Of a DNA stretch of 32,752 nt, positions 22,217 through 29,981 are shown piece after piece. A model generated the notes under the pieces. It was not told where the DNA came from. It made no database searches and was given only the letters and a program-made list of their open reading frames with translations. The DNA is from Citricoccus sp. WCRC_4 (GTDB lineage: Bacteria > Actinomycetota > Actinomycetes > Actinomycetales > Micrococcaceae): NCBI GenBank assembly GCA_026645375.1, contig JAPFFX010000389.1, positions 1-32,752 on the forward strand. Direction: 5' to 3'. Both the position numbers and the translations under genes were made by a program. Numbering within the stretch: the first letter of the stretch is position 1; each line of letters starts with the position of its first letter.

Positions 22217-22248
22217 TTGACGGTGGAGGGCAGTGGGGTAAAGTGGAG
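22217..22248 (+). promoter_or_regulatory. mraZ promoter with three MraZ boxes
   Basis: TTGACG (22217-22222) and TAAAGT (22239-22244) are 16 bp apart. Three direct repeats GTGGAG, GTGGGG and GTGGAG start at 22223, 22233 and 22243, exactly 10 bp apart, over the spacer and the -10. MraZ from several bacteria represses its own operon through direct repeats (TGGGN type in E. coli) with this period. Confidence 0.8.
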
Positions 22249-22315
22249 GACATCAGAGGATGGTGGTGTTGAGGGAGGCTCAAGCGGCCCTTTCGGACGG
22301 CAAAGGCGGTGCTCC

Positions 22316-22747
22316 ATGTTCTTGGGGACCTACACGCCTCGGCTGGACGAGAAGGCCCGTCTGATCCTCCCGGCGAAGTTCCGCGAGGAGCTAGCCGACG
22401 GTCTGGTCCTCACCAGGGGACAGGAGCGGTGCATCTACGTCTTCAGTGCTCGTGAGTTCGAGAGGGTTCACGAGCAGATGAGGTCGGCTCCGCTGTCCTC
22501 ACGCCAGGCCAGGGACTACATCCGCGTCTTCCTGTCAGGCGCCTCCGACGAGGTTCCGGACAAGCAGGGGCGGATCACCATTCCGGGACCGCTGCGCAAC
22601 TATGCGGGACTGGACCGGGACGTGGCGGTCATCGGAGCCGGTACGCGAGCCGAGATCTGGGATGCCGAGGCCTGGAACTCCTACTTGGAGGACCAGGAGA
22701 ACGCCTTCTCGGAGACCGATGAGGAAGTCCTCCCGGGGATCTTCTGA
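22316..22747 (+). CDS. mraZ: Transcriptional regulator MraZ
   Basis: A 143-residue MraZ, the usual length. It has two AbrB-like SpoVT/MraZ repeats: MFLGTYTPRLDEKARLILPAKFREEL (1-26) and ASDEVPDKQGRITIPGPLRNYAGL (about 77-100). The DEKARLILPAKFR and DKQGRITIP segments are the DNA-contact strands. It forms a ring oligomer that binds spaced direct repeats and controls the division and cell wall cluster. ATG 22316 has AAAGGCGG 6 nt upstream, and the protein starts right at the domain. The frame is open further 5' through the operator region, which is not coding. The promoter carries three boxes for autorepression, with more boxes about 200 bp upstream. Confidence 0.96.
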   Translation: MFLGTYTPRLDEKARLILPAKFREELADGLVLTRGQERCIYVFSAREFERVHEQMRSAPLSSRQARDYIRVFLSGASDEVPDKQGRITIPGPLRNYAGLDRDVAVIGAGTRAEIWDAEAWNSYLEDQENAFSETDEEVLPGIF

Positions 22748-22835
22748 CCGGCCGGTCCTCCGCCCTCCGGCGGCCGGGGCGGCGGACACAACCGAACAGC
22801 GCGGATTCTTGCATGAGACCTCCAGCCGCCCCAGG

Positions 22836-22924
22836 CCGGACCTGACCCGACTTCCCCTGGGCCAGGCACGGAACCGGTGAGCGATTCCGGCCCTGACCCG
22901 ACTTCCCCCGGGCCAGGCACGGAA
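22836..22924. repeat. 38-bp direct repeats between mraZ and rsmH
   Basis: Copies 22836-22873 and 22887-22924 differ at two bases (C for A and C for T). Each holds an imperfect inverted repeat (CCTGACCCG ... GGGCCAGG); in copy 2 the base change adds one more pair. The 299-bp gap (22748-23046) also has a perfect GACCGGCCGGTC palindrome at the mraZ stop (22746-22757) and a small CCGCC/GGCGG hairpin (22760-22773). Confidence 0.75.
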
Positions 22925-23046
22925 GACGTGCGGATGGGGATCTGATCCAAGGGTCCGCCTGTCACTTAATGGGGTCCTCTGCCGTCGCGAGCCGGACGGG
23001 GACCCGTGGAACCGGACGAGGTCGAGCGTGGAAAGGGACACACGGC

Positions 23047-24042
23047 TTGGGTGAAGAGCAGAGACCGGCACAGGACCGGCACGTTCCCGTCATGCGCGAC
23101 CGCGTCCTGGACCTGCTCTCCCCGGGACTCGACGCTGCCCGCGTCGCCGGGCGCCGTCCCGTAGCCCTGGACGGCACCCTGGGCATGGGGGGACACGCCG
23201 AGGCGATCCTCCGACGGCACCCGGACGCGGTCGTCGTGGGGATCGACCGGGACACCGAGGCGTTGCGCCTGGCGGCCGAGCGCCTGGCGTGGGCCGGGGA
23301 CCGCCTGCGGACCTGGCACGGGACCTATGACGGTGTCGCCGAGGCCCTGGCCTCGGCCGGTTTCGCCGAGGCGGACGCCATGCTCTTCGACCTGGGCGTC
23401 TCCTCGTACCAGCTGGATGAGCGGGAGCGCGGTTTCGCCTACTCCTACGACGCGCCGTTGGACATGCGCATGGACACGACCGGGGGGATCACCGCCGCCG
23501 ACGTCGTGAACGAGTACGACGAGGACCGGTTGCGCCGGATCATCCGGTCCTGGGGTGAGGAGAAGTTCGCCGGCAGGATCGCCTCGGCCATCGTCCGCGC
23601 CCGCCAGGACGCGCCCTTCGAGACCACTGGCCGGCTCGTGGAGGTCATCCGTTCGGCCGTCCCCGCCGCTGCCGGCCGCAGCGGCGGGCATCCCGCCAAG
23701 CGCACGTTCCAGGCCCTCCGGATCGAGGTCAACGAGGAACTCGACGTGCTCGAGGAGACGCTGCCCGCAGCGATGCGCGCCCTGTCAGTGGGCGGGCGGC
23801 TCGTGGTCATGAGCTACCACTCGCTCGAGGACCGGATCACCAAGAAGGCCATCACGGCACAGTCCACCTCCACGGCGCCCCCCGGATTCCCGGTCGAACT
23901 GGAGGAACACGAACCGGTGGTCCGGGTCCTGACTAGGGGCGTGGACAAACCCACGGAAAAAGAAATCGAAGAAAACCCTCGCGCCTCCTCAGCAAAAGTG
24001 CGCGCCATTGAGAAGATCAGACCATCAAGGAGCACAGCATGA
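23047..24042 (+). CDS. rsmH: 16S rRNA m4C1402 methyltransferase
   Basis: RsmH (MraW), the S-adenosylmethionine-dependent methyltransferase that modifies the ring nitrogen of C1402 in 16S rRNA. HVPVMRDRVLDLL starts the domain. DGTLGMGGHAEAIL (42-55) is the SAM loop, and VVGIDRDTEAL follows. MLFDLGVSSYQLD, GFAYSYDAPLDMRMD, PAKRTFQALRIEVNEEL and MSYHSLEDRITK are family hallmarks. A TTG start at 23047 is proposed because AAAGGGA (23032-23038) lies 8 nt upstream and it gives a normal-length N-terminus; the alternative, ATG 22969, has no ribosome site, and ATG 23092 would cut the domain. The TGA stop overlaps the ftsL ATG (ATGA). Confidence 0.93.
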   Translation: MGEEQRPAQDRHVPVMRDRVLDLLSPGLDAARVAGRRPVALDGTLGMGGHAEAILRRHPDAVVVGIDRDTEALRLAAERLAWAGDRLRTWHGTYDGVAEALASAGFAEADAMLFDLGVSSYQLDERERGFAYSYDAPLDMRMDTTGGITAADVVNEYDEDRLRRIIRSWGEEKFAGRIASAIVRARQDAPFETTGRLVEVIRSAVPAAAGRSGGHPAKRTFQALRIEVNEELDVLEETLPAAMRALSVGGRLVVMSYHSLEDRITKKAITAQSTSTAPPGFPVELEEHEPVVRVLTRGVDKPTEKEIEENPRASSAKVRAIEKIRPSRSTA

Positions 24043-24836
24043 CCGCAACGCAGCAGCGCACTGCCATGCAGCAGCCCGTCCACGCCCGCGAGAGCACCGC
24101 TCCGCAGCTGGACCGGGCTGCTCCTTGGCAACCCACCGTCAGCCCTGAGTACCGTGCCGCACCGGCGGGCACCCAGGGCGCGGAGAACCGGGGCCGGACA
24201 CCGCTGGCCGTGGTCCCGGCGCCGGTCAGGAGGACCGGCCGGGGCTTCGTCGCCCTGTGCGTCGGCATCCTGGCCATGGCGCTGCTGGCCGTGCTGGTGG
24301 TCAACATCACGGTCTCCAACCGGCAGTACGAGATGGTCGGACTCAAGAGCGAGCAACTGGACCTGACCCAGTCGAACGAGCTGCTGCGCCAGCAGGTCGA
24401 GCACCTCGAGGCGCCGCAGAACCTCGCTGCCGAGGCAGACCGGCTCGGCATGGTGAAACCGGGGGACATCGCTGCGGTCGACCTCGCCACCGGCCGGGTC
24501 ACCGGCGCCGCCACCTCGGCCGAAGGCGAGGACGGGCCCACCGGCCTGATCGCCGCGCCCGTCGGCCCGGCCGAACGGGCTGCCGCCCAGGCCGCCGAAA
24601 CCGAGGCCGGAGAGACCGGCCGGGAGCCCGGGCAGGACGCGGCCGGGACGACGGCACCCGAGGCGCCGGCCGGCGTGCAGCCCGAACAGGACGCTGCGAC
24701 CGGGCCGGACGCTGAGGCCGGGCAGAATGCTGAGACGCGGCAGGACCCGTCCGGCACCGTCGCATCCGGCGCCGACCGGGATCTCAACGGCGGGACGATC
24801 CCCGCCCCGCAGTTCGCCGCCAGCAGCGCCGACTGA
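24039..24836 (+). CDS. ftsL: Cell division protein FtsL
   Basis: A 265-residue FtsL-like bitopic protein. It has a 68-residue cytoplasmic part, one membrane helix (about 69-91) and an extracytoplasmic coiled coil (SNRQYEMVGLKSEQLDLTQSNELLRQQVEHLE, about 93-124), then the AEADRLGMVKPG motif typical of FtsL/DivIC-type proteins. The last 110 residues or so are low-complexity Ala/Glu/Gly/Pro/Thr sequence, which makes the protein longer than most FtsL. It should act with FtsQ/B and FtsI/W at the septum. Identification rests on position between rsmH and ftsI and on topology; FtsL sequences diverge widely. Its ATG overlaps the rsmH stop. Confidence 0.88.
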   Translation: MTATQQRTAMQQPVHARESTAPQLDRAAPWQPTVSPEYRAAPAGTQGAENRGRTPLAVVPAPVRRTGRGFVALCVGILAMALLAVLVVNITVSNRQYEMVGLKSEQLDLTQSNELLRQQVEHLEAPQNLAAEADRLGMVKPGDIAAVDLATGRVTGAATSAEGEDGPTGLIAAPVGPAERAAAQAAETEAGETGREPGQDAAGTTAPEAPAGVQPEQDAATGPDAEAGQNAETRQDPSGTVASGADRDLNGGTIPAPQFAASSAD

Positions 24837-24844
24837 GACGCACC

Positions 24845-24929
24845 GCCGGACACGGTCCGGCCTGAACCACCCCCGACGAACTGACGAACGACCGGACGAC
24901 GGCCCTGCCGTGGGAACCGGCAGGAAGGA
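24845..24929 (+). promoter_or_regulatory. Two hairpins before ftsI, the second covering its ribosome site
   Basis: Between ftsL and ftsI are GCCGGAC-acg-GTCCGGC (24845-24861) and CCTGCCG-n7-CGGCAGG (24904-24924). The ftsI ribosome site AGGAAGGA (24922-24929) begins inside the second stem, so the fold would hide its first three bases. It is the only long gap (102 bp) between genes from rsmH to murD. Confidence 0.5.
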
Positions 24930-24938
24930 CTGCAGCAG

Positions 24939-26732
24939 ATGGCCCAGGCCTCCGATGCCCGAAGCGCCACGGACACGACCGGCAGGCGCCTGCGCCTGGG
25001 CATGGTCATCGCCCTGGTCCTTCTGGCGGTGCTGGCCCTGCGGCTGGTCCTCATCCAGGGGGTGGACGCCTCCGGCCACGCGCAGGACGCCATGAAGGAG
25101 CGGTTGCGCTCGGTGACGGTGTCGCCCGACCGCGGATCGATCCTGGATTCCCAGGGACGGGTGATGGCCGCCTCGGTGGCCCGCTACGACCTGGTGGCCG
25201 ACCAGCGCCTGGTGAAGGACTTCCGGCGCTGGGACGAGGAGAGCGCCTCGATGGTCGACGTGTCCCTGTCCGACTCACTCGACCGGCTCTCCGGGATCCT
25301 GGGCATGGATCGTGCCGAGCTCGAGGCCCGCATGGTCGGTGACCGGCCGTACAAGGTCGTATCCAAGGGGGTCACACCGGAGATCAAGGACCAGGCGCTG
25401 GACCTCGGCATCCCGGGCCTGCTGGCTGAACCCGTCACCGAGCGCACCTACCCCAACGGTTCGGTGGCCGGTTCGATCCTGGGCTTCGTCGGCGGTGACG
25501 GCACCCCGCTCGAGGGACTCGAGCTGAGCCAGGACGAACAGCTCTCCGGCGAACCCGGCAAGCGTACCTACGAGATCTCCGCCGACGGCGTGCGCATCCC
25601 GAACGCCGAGTTCTCCGAGGAACCCGCCGTCGACGGCCAGGACGTCAGGCTGACCATCGACCAGGACGTCCAGTGGTTCGCGCAGGAGGCGATCGCCGCG
25701 AAGACGGAGTCCTACGACGCACTGTGGGGCAACATCGTGGTGATGGACGCCAAGACGGGTGAATTGCTGGCCATGGCGGACTCCACCACGGTGGATCCCT
25801 CCGATCCGACTGCCACGGACAGCCTCTTCTGGCGGCCCACCGCACTGACCCAGTCCTACGAGCCCGGATCCACCGGCAAGGTCCCCACGTTCGCCACCGC
25901 GCTCGAGGTCGGCGGCGTGGAGCCGACCGACGCCTACGAGGTGCCCAACAAGCAGGAGTTCGACGGGCAGATCATCAACGACTCGATGCCCCACGACACC
26001 TACGAGATGACCACGGCCGGCATCTTCACCCGGTCCTACAACACCGGCACGGTCCAGGTGGCCCAGAGCGTCGACGACCGGACCCGCTACGAGTACATGA
26101 AGAAGCTCGGGATCGGCGAGCACCTGGACATCGGCCTGCCCGGCAGCAACAAGGGGATCCTGGTGCCGCCCGAGCAGTGGGACGGCCGCCAGCGGCTCAC
26201 CACGATGTTCGGCCAGGGATACACCCAGACCACCCTGCACATGGCGCAGGTCTTCCAGACCATCGCCAACGGCGGGGTCCGGCGGCATCCCCAGCTGATC
26301 GACGCCTACATCGATCCCGACGGCTCGGAACACGTGCAGCCGGACCCCGAGGGCACCCGGATCTACTCCGAGGAGACGGCCGAGGAGATGCTGCGGATGA
26401 TGGAGGGCGTCGTGCAGGTGGGGACCGCCGGACCGGCGAAGATCCCCGGCTACCGCGTGGGCGGCAAGACCGGTACGGGCGAGGCCGCCGGCGTCGGCGG
26501 TTACAACGGCTACACGACCTCCTTCACCGGCGTGGCCCCGCTGGACGATCCCCGGTTCGTCGTGGCCGTCTCCGTCCACCGCCCGCAGGGCAACTGGAAG
26601 AACTGGGAGGTCGAGGACACCGCCGCCGAGGTCCTGTCCTACCTGCTGAACCAGTACAGCGTCCCGCCCTCGGACGCCGAGCCGCAACACTACGATGTCT
26701 TCACCGACGAGCCCCAGAAACGACCCTGGTAG
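24939..26732 (+). CDS. ftsI: Septal peptidoglycan transpeptidase FtsI (PBP3 type)
   Basis: A class B penicillin-binding protein (597 residues) that cross-links septal peptidoglycan with FtsW. A short cytoplasmic start, one membrane anchor (about 19-41) and the PBP dimer domain (RGSILDSQGRVMAAS) precede the transpeptidase domain. The active-site SxxK is STGK (Ser311, Lys314) in YEPGSTGK, where relatives often read EPGSTFK or EPGSTMK. SxN is SYN (366-368) and KTG is 510-512 (GGKTGTGE). There are no PASTA domains. The ATG has AGGAAGGA 9 nt upstream, partly within a hairpin. It ends 7 bp before murE. Confidence 0.96.
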   Translation: MAQASDARSATDTTGRRLRLGMVIALVLLAVLALRLVLIQGVDASGHAQDAMKERLRSVTVSPDRGSILDSQGRVMAASVARYDLVADQRLVKDFRRWDEESASMVDVSLSDSLDRLSGILGMDRAELEARMVGDRPYKVVSKGVTPEIKDQALDLGIPGLLAEPVTERTYPNGSVAGSILGFVGGDGTPLEGLELSQDEQLSGEPGKRTYEISADGVRIPNAEFSEEPAVDGQDVRLTIDQDVQWFAQEAIAAKTESYDALWGNIVVMDAKTGELLAMADSTTVDPSDPTATDSLFWRPTALTQSYEPGSTGKVPTFATALEVGGVEPTDAYEVPNKQEFDGQIINDSMPHDTYEMTTAGIFTRSYNTGTVQVAQSVDDRTRYEYMKKLGIGEHLDIGLPGSNKGILVPPEQWDGRQRLTTMFGQGYTQTTLHMAQVFQTIANGGVRRHPQLIDAYIDPDGSEHVQPDPEGTRIYSEETAEEMLRMMEGVVQVGTAGPAKIPGYRVGGKTGTGEAAGVGGYNGYTTSFTGVAPLDDPRFVVAVSVHRPQGNWKNWEVEDTAAEVLSYLLNQYSVPPSDAEPQHYDVFTDEPQKRPW

Positions 26733-26739
26733 ACCCCGG

Positions 26740-28470
26740 ATGACCACACCACTGACTCCCGCCGCGCAGGACGCGGCCTTCCGTCCCGCCCAGACCGAGC
26801 CGATCCGCTGGGACGACCTGCTCGCCGGACTCGCTCGCGCGGGCCAGCCGGCCGACGTCGTCGGCAGCACCGCGGACCGTCCGGGCCCCACCGGCGTCAC
26901 CATGGACTCGCGGATGGTCCGCCCGGGCGACCTCTACGCCGGCGTCCCCGGGGCCTCCCGGCACGGCGCGGAGTTCGCCGGGACGGTCATCGCCGCCGGG
27001 GCGCGAGGCATCCTGACGGACCGAGAGGGCGCCAGGCTGTGCGCCGCCTCCTCCGCCGGCATCCCGGTGCTCATCGTGGAGGACGTGCGCGACGCCGTCG
27101 GGCCGGCTGCCGCGGCCGTGTACCGCAACATTGGGGCCGGGCCCCGGTTGTACGGGATCACGGGGACGAACGGCAAGACCACCACGAACTACTTCCTGAC
27201 GGCCCTGCTCGGCGCGCTGGGGGAGACCACCGGGATGATCGGGACGATCGAGATCCGGGCCGGTCGCCGGGTGGTGCCCAGCACCCTGACCACCCCGGAG
27301 TCCACCCAGTTGCACGCCCTGATGGCCCTGATGCGCCAGGAGGAGGTCTCCTCGGCGGTGATGGAGGTCTCCTCGCACTCCGTCAGCTACCGACGGATCT
27401 CAGGACTGCACTACGCGGTGGCCGGGTTCAGCAACCTCACGCAGGACCACCTGGACCTGCACGGTTCCATGGACGAGTACTTCCGGGCCAAGGGTGGCCT
27501 GTTCGACGCCGACCGCACGGACCGTGCCGTGATCACCCTCGACGGCGGACCGGACGCGCCCGACGCCGACGGCCAGACGTGGGGGACCAGGATGGCCGCC
27601 CACGCAGGCTGCCCGGTCGTGACCCTGGCCCTGGGACCCGCGGCCGACCATGGTGGACGCGCTCTGACCGGTGACTGGACCCTCACGGACCTCGTCGCCG
27701 AGAGCATGGGCCACCGGTTCACGCTGCGCCACGCCGCCTCGGGGCGGGACGTCACCGGTTCCACCGGGCTGCCCGGGCGGTTCAACGTCGCCAACGCCGC
27801 CCTGGCCGCCGTGATGGTGTTCGAGTCCCGGCCGCCGGAGGACTGGGACGAGATCGCCGCCGTGCTCGATGCGCCCGTGGGAGAGGGGCCGTTCGCCACG
27901 GCCGTGCCCGGGCGCATGGAGGTCGTCGGCCGGGCCCCGGACGCGATCGTCGACTTCGCCCACAACCCCGACGGCCTGGTCCGCGCCCTCGGATCGGTCC
28001 GCGAGGCACGCCGCGCCACCGGCAACGACGCCGGACGGACGATCCTGGTCTTCGGGGCCACCGGTGACCGGGACCGGGCCAAGCGCCCGGGCATGGGCCG
28101 GATCGCCGCTGAATGGGCCGACGTCGTGATCGTCACGGACGACGACCCGCACACCGAACCCCCGGCCGGGATCAGGACCGAGGTCCTGCGGGGGGTCCAC
28201 GAGGGCGTGCGCACCGCGGCCGCAGCCGGCCGCACCGTCCAGGTGCACGAGTCGGCGCCACGCCAGGACGCGATCGAGCTGGCCGTGTCCTTGGCCACAC
28301 CGGCCGACACCGTCCTGCTCGCCGGCCGCGGTCACGAGACCGTGCAGGACATGGACGGAGTGGACATCCCGCTCGACGATCGCGTCGAGCTGCGGGGCGC
28401 CCTGGCACGGCACGGCCACGGCCCCTCACCGGTTTCGCCCGGGCCTGCACGTAAAGTTGACGGGTCATGA
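26740..28470 (+). CDS. murE: UDP-MurNAc-tripeptide ligase (probably L-lysine adding)
   Basis: MurE ligase (576 residues) adds the third stem residue to UDP-MurNAc-L-Ala-D-Glu in the cytoplasm. The ATP loop GITGTNGKTTT is at 139-149. EVSSHSVSYRR and the YFRAKGGLFD lysine (carbamylation site) are present, as are DFAHNPDGL and FGATGDRDRAKRPGMG. The specificity motif reads DDDPHTE (467-473), not the DNPR of meso-DAP enzymes, so L-lysine (or another diamino acid) is expected; this is inference from the motif. ATG 26740 is 7 bp after the ftsI stop. No good ribosome site is seen, so translational coupling is likely. The stop overlaps murF (ATGA). Confidence 0.95.
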   Translation: MTTPLTPAAQDAAFRPAQTEPIRWDDLLAGLARAGQPADVVGSTADRPGPTGVTMDSRMVRPGDLYAGVPGASRHGAEFAGTVIAAGARGILTDREGARLCAASSAGIPVLIVEDVRDAVGPAAAAVYRNIGAGPRLYGITGTNGKTTTNYFLTALLGALGETTGMIGTIEIRAGRRVVPSTLTTPESTQLHALMALMRQEEVSSAVMEVSSHSVSYRRISGLHYAVAGFSNLTQDHLDLHGSMDEYFRAKGGLFDADRTDRAVITLDGGPDAPDADGQTWGTRMAAHAGCPVVTLALGPAADHGGRALTGDWTLTDLVAESMGHRFTLRHAASGRDVTGSTGLPGRFNVANAALAAVMVFESRPPEDWDEIAAVLDAPVGEGPFATAVPGRMEVVGRAPDAIVDFAHNPDGLVRALGSVREARRATGNDAGRTILVFGATGDRDRAKRPGMGRIAAEWADVVIVTDDDPHTEPPAGIRTEVLRGVHEGVRTAAAAGRTVQVHESAPRQDAIELAVSLATPADTVLLAGRGHETVQDMDGVDIPLDDRVELRGALARHGHGPSPVSPGPARKVDGS

Positions 28471-29981
28471 TCGAACTCACCGCCTCCGCCATCGCCGGGG
28501 CCACCGGGGGCGTCCTCACCGCCTCGGCGTCCCCTGACCTACTGGTCAGCGCAGCCACCACCGACTCCCGCGAGGTCTCTCCGGGGACCCTGTTCATCGC
28601 CAAGCCGGGTGAGCAGGCCGACGGGCACGACTTCATCCCGGCGGCCCGGTCCGCCGGGGCCACCCTCGTGCTCGCCGAGCGCGAGACCACGGACGCCGGG
28701 GGACAGGCCGACCCGGCCGTCATCGTCGACGACGTGGTCCTGGCCATGGGACGGCTGGCGTCGTACATCGTCGCCCGGATCCGGGAGCACTCGCCGACCA
28801 CGGTCATCGGCATCACCGGGTCGGCGGGCAAGACCACCACGAAGGACCTGCTGGCGAGCATCCTGGGCACCGACGGTCCCACCGTGGCGCCGCAGGGGTC
28901 CTACAACGGGGAGGTGGGCGTCCCACTGACCGTGTTCCGGGCCGGCCTGGACACCCGCTACCTGGTGGTCGAGATGGGTGCCGACGGAATCGGCAACATC
29001 GAGTACCTGGCGGACATGGTCGCGCCGGACATCGGCGTGGTCCTGATGGTCGGCAGCGCCCACGCCGGCAAGTTCGGCGGCGTGGAGAACATCGCCCGGA
29101 CCAAGGGCGAACTGGTGGAGGCGTTGCCGGCAGACGGCGTGGCCGTCCTGAACCGTGATGACGCCCGGGTGGCCGCGATGGTGGACCGGACCTCCGCCCG
29201 GCTGGCGTGGTTCTCCACCGAGGACGGCAGCTTCCCGCTCATCGACGCGGACGTGGCCGACGGTACCGCGGACTTCTCCGCCCTGGCCGCGAACCTGACC
29301 ACGACCGAGGGGCAGCACCCCGAGTTCGACCTGCAGCTGGGTGCGGGCACCGCGGCCGAGACCCATCACGTGGTCTCGGGACTGATCGGCCGGCACCACG
29401 CCACGAACATCGCAGCGGCCGCAGCGGCCGCCCATGCCGCCGGGCTGCCGGCCGACAGGATCGCCGCCGCCCTCGACGGGGCAGGAGCGAGGAGCCGCCG
29501 GCGGATGGAGCGCACCGATCGCCCGGACGGCGTGACGATCATCAATGACGCGTACAACGCCAACCCGGAGTCCATGCGGGCGGCGCTGAAGACGCTGGCC
29601 ATGATCGGACGTTCCACGGGACGCCGGACGTGGGCCGTGCTGGGGGAGATGCTCGAGCTGGGGGAGGCCCGGATCGCCGAGCACACCGCGATCGGCACGG
29701 CCGTGGTCCGGTTGAACATCGACCAGCTCGTGGTGGTCGGCCGCGGTGCGCGGCCGCTCTACACCTCCGCCGTCAACGAGGGGTCCTGGGGCGACGAGGT
29801 CGACTTCGCCGAGGACCTGGACGAGGCCGAGGAACTGCTCCGGCGCCGCCTGGCACCGGGGGACGTGGTGTTGTTCAAGTCCTCCAACGGCGCTGGCCTG
29901 GGGGACCTCGGGGATCGACTAGCATTGGCCCCGGCCAGCCCGGAACCGGGTGCCGGAAGCCGGAAGGAGCAGCGCCAGTGA
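28467..29981 (+). CDS. murF: UDP-MurNAc-tripeptide--D-Ala-D-Ala ligase
   Basis: MurF (504 residues) attaches D-Ala-D-Ala to the tripeptide precursor. TTDSREVSPGTLFIAKPGEQADGHDFI is the N-terminal domain signature. GITGSAGKTTTKD (115-127) is the ATP loop. GSYNGEVGVPLT and VEMGADGIGNI are central-domain motifs, and INDAYNANPESMRAAL and LGEMLELGE are the C-terminal hallmarks. Its ATG overlaps the murE stop and its TGA overlaps the GTG of mraY, so translation is coupled on both sides. A TAAAGT 9 nt before the ATG inside murE could be an internal promoter, but this is weak. Confidence 0.96.
   Translation: MIELTASAIAGATGGVLTASASPDLLVSAATTDSREVSPGTLFIAKPGEQADGHDFIPAARSAGATLVLAERETTDAGGQADPAVIVDDVVLAMGRLASYIVARIREHSPTTVIGITGSAGKTTTKDLLASILGTDGPTVAPQGSYNGEVGVPLTVFRAGLDTRYLVVEMGADGIGNIEYLADMVAPDIGVVLMVGSAHAGKFGGVENIARTKGELVEALPADGVAVLNRDDARVAAMVDRTSARLAWFSTEDGSFPLIDADVADGTADFSALAANLTTTEGQHPEFDLQLGAGTAAETHHVVSGLIGRHHATNIAAAAAAAHAAGLPADRIAAALDGAGARSRRRMERTDRPDGVTIINDAYNANPESMRAALKTLAMIGRSTGRRTWAVLGEMLELGEARIAEHTAIGTAVVRLNIDQLVVVGRGARPLYTSAVNEGSWGDEVDFAEDLDEAEELLRRRLAPGDVVLFKSSNGAGLGDLGDRLALAPASPEPGAGSRKEQRQ

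Noticed and set aside
28452..28466. Leaderless promoter for murF
   Set aside because: TAAAGT is 9 nt from the ATG, outside the 6-7 nt pattern, and murF overlaps murE, which favours coupling.
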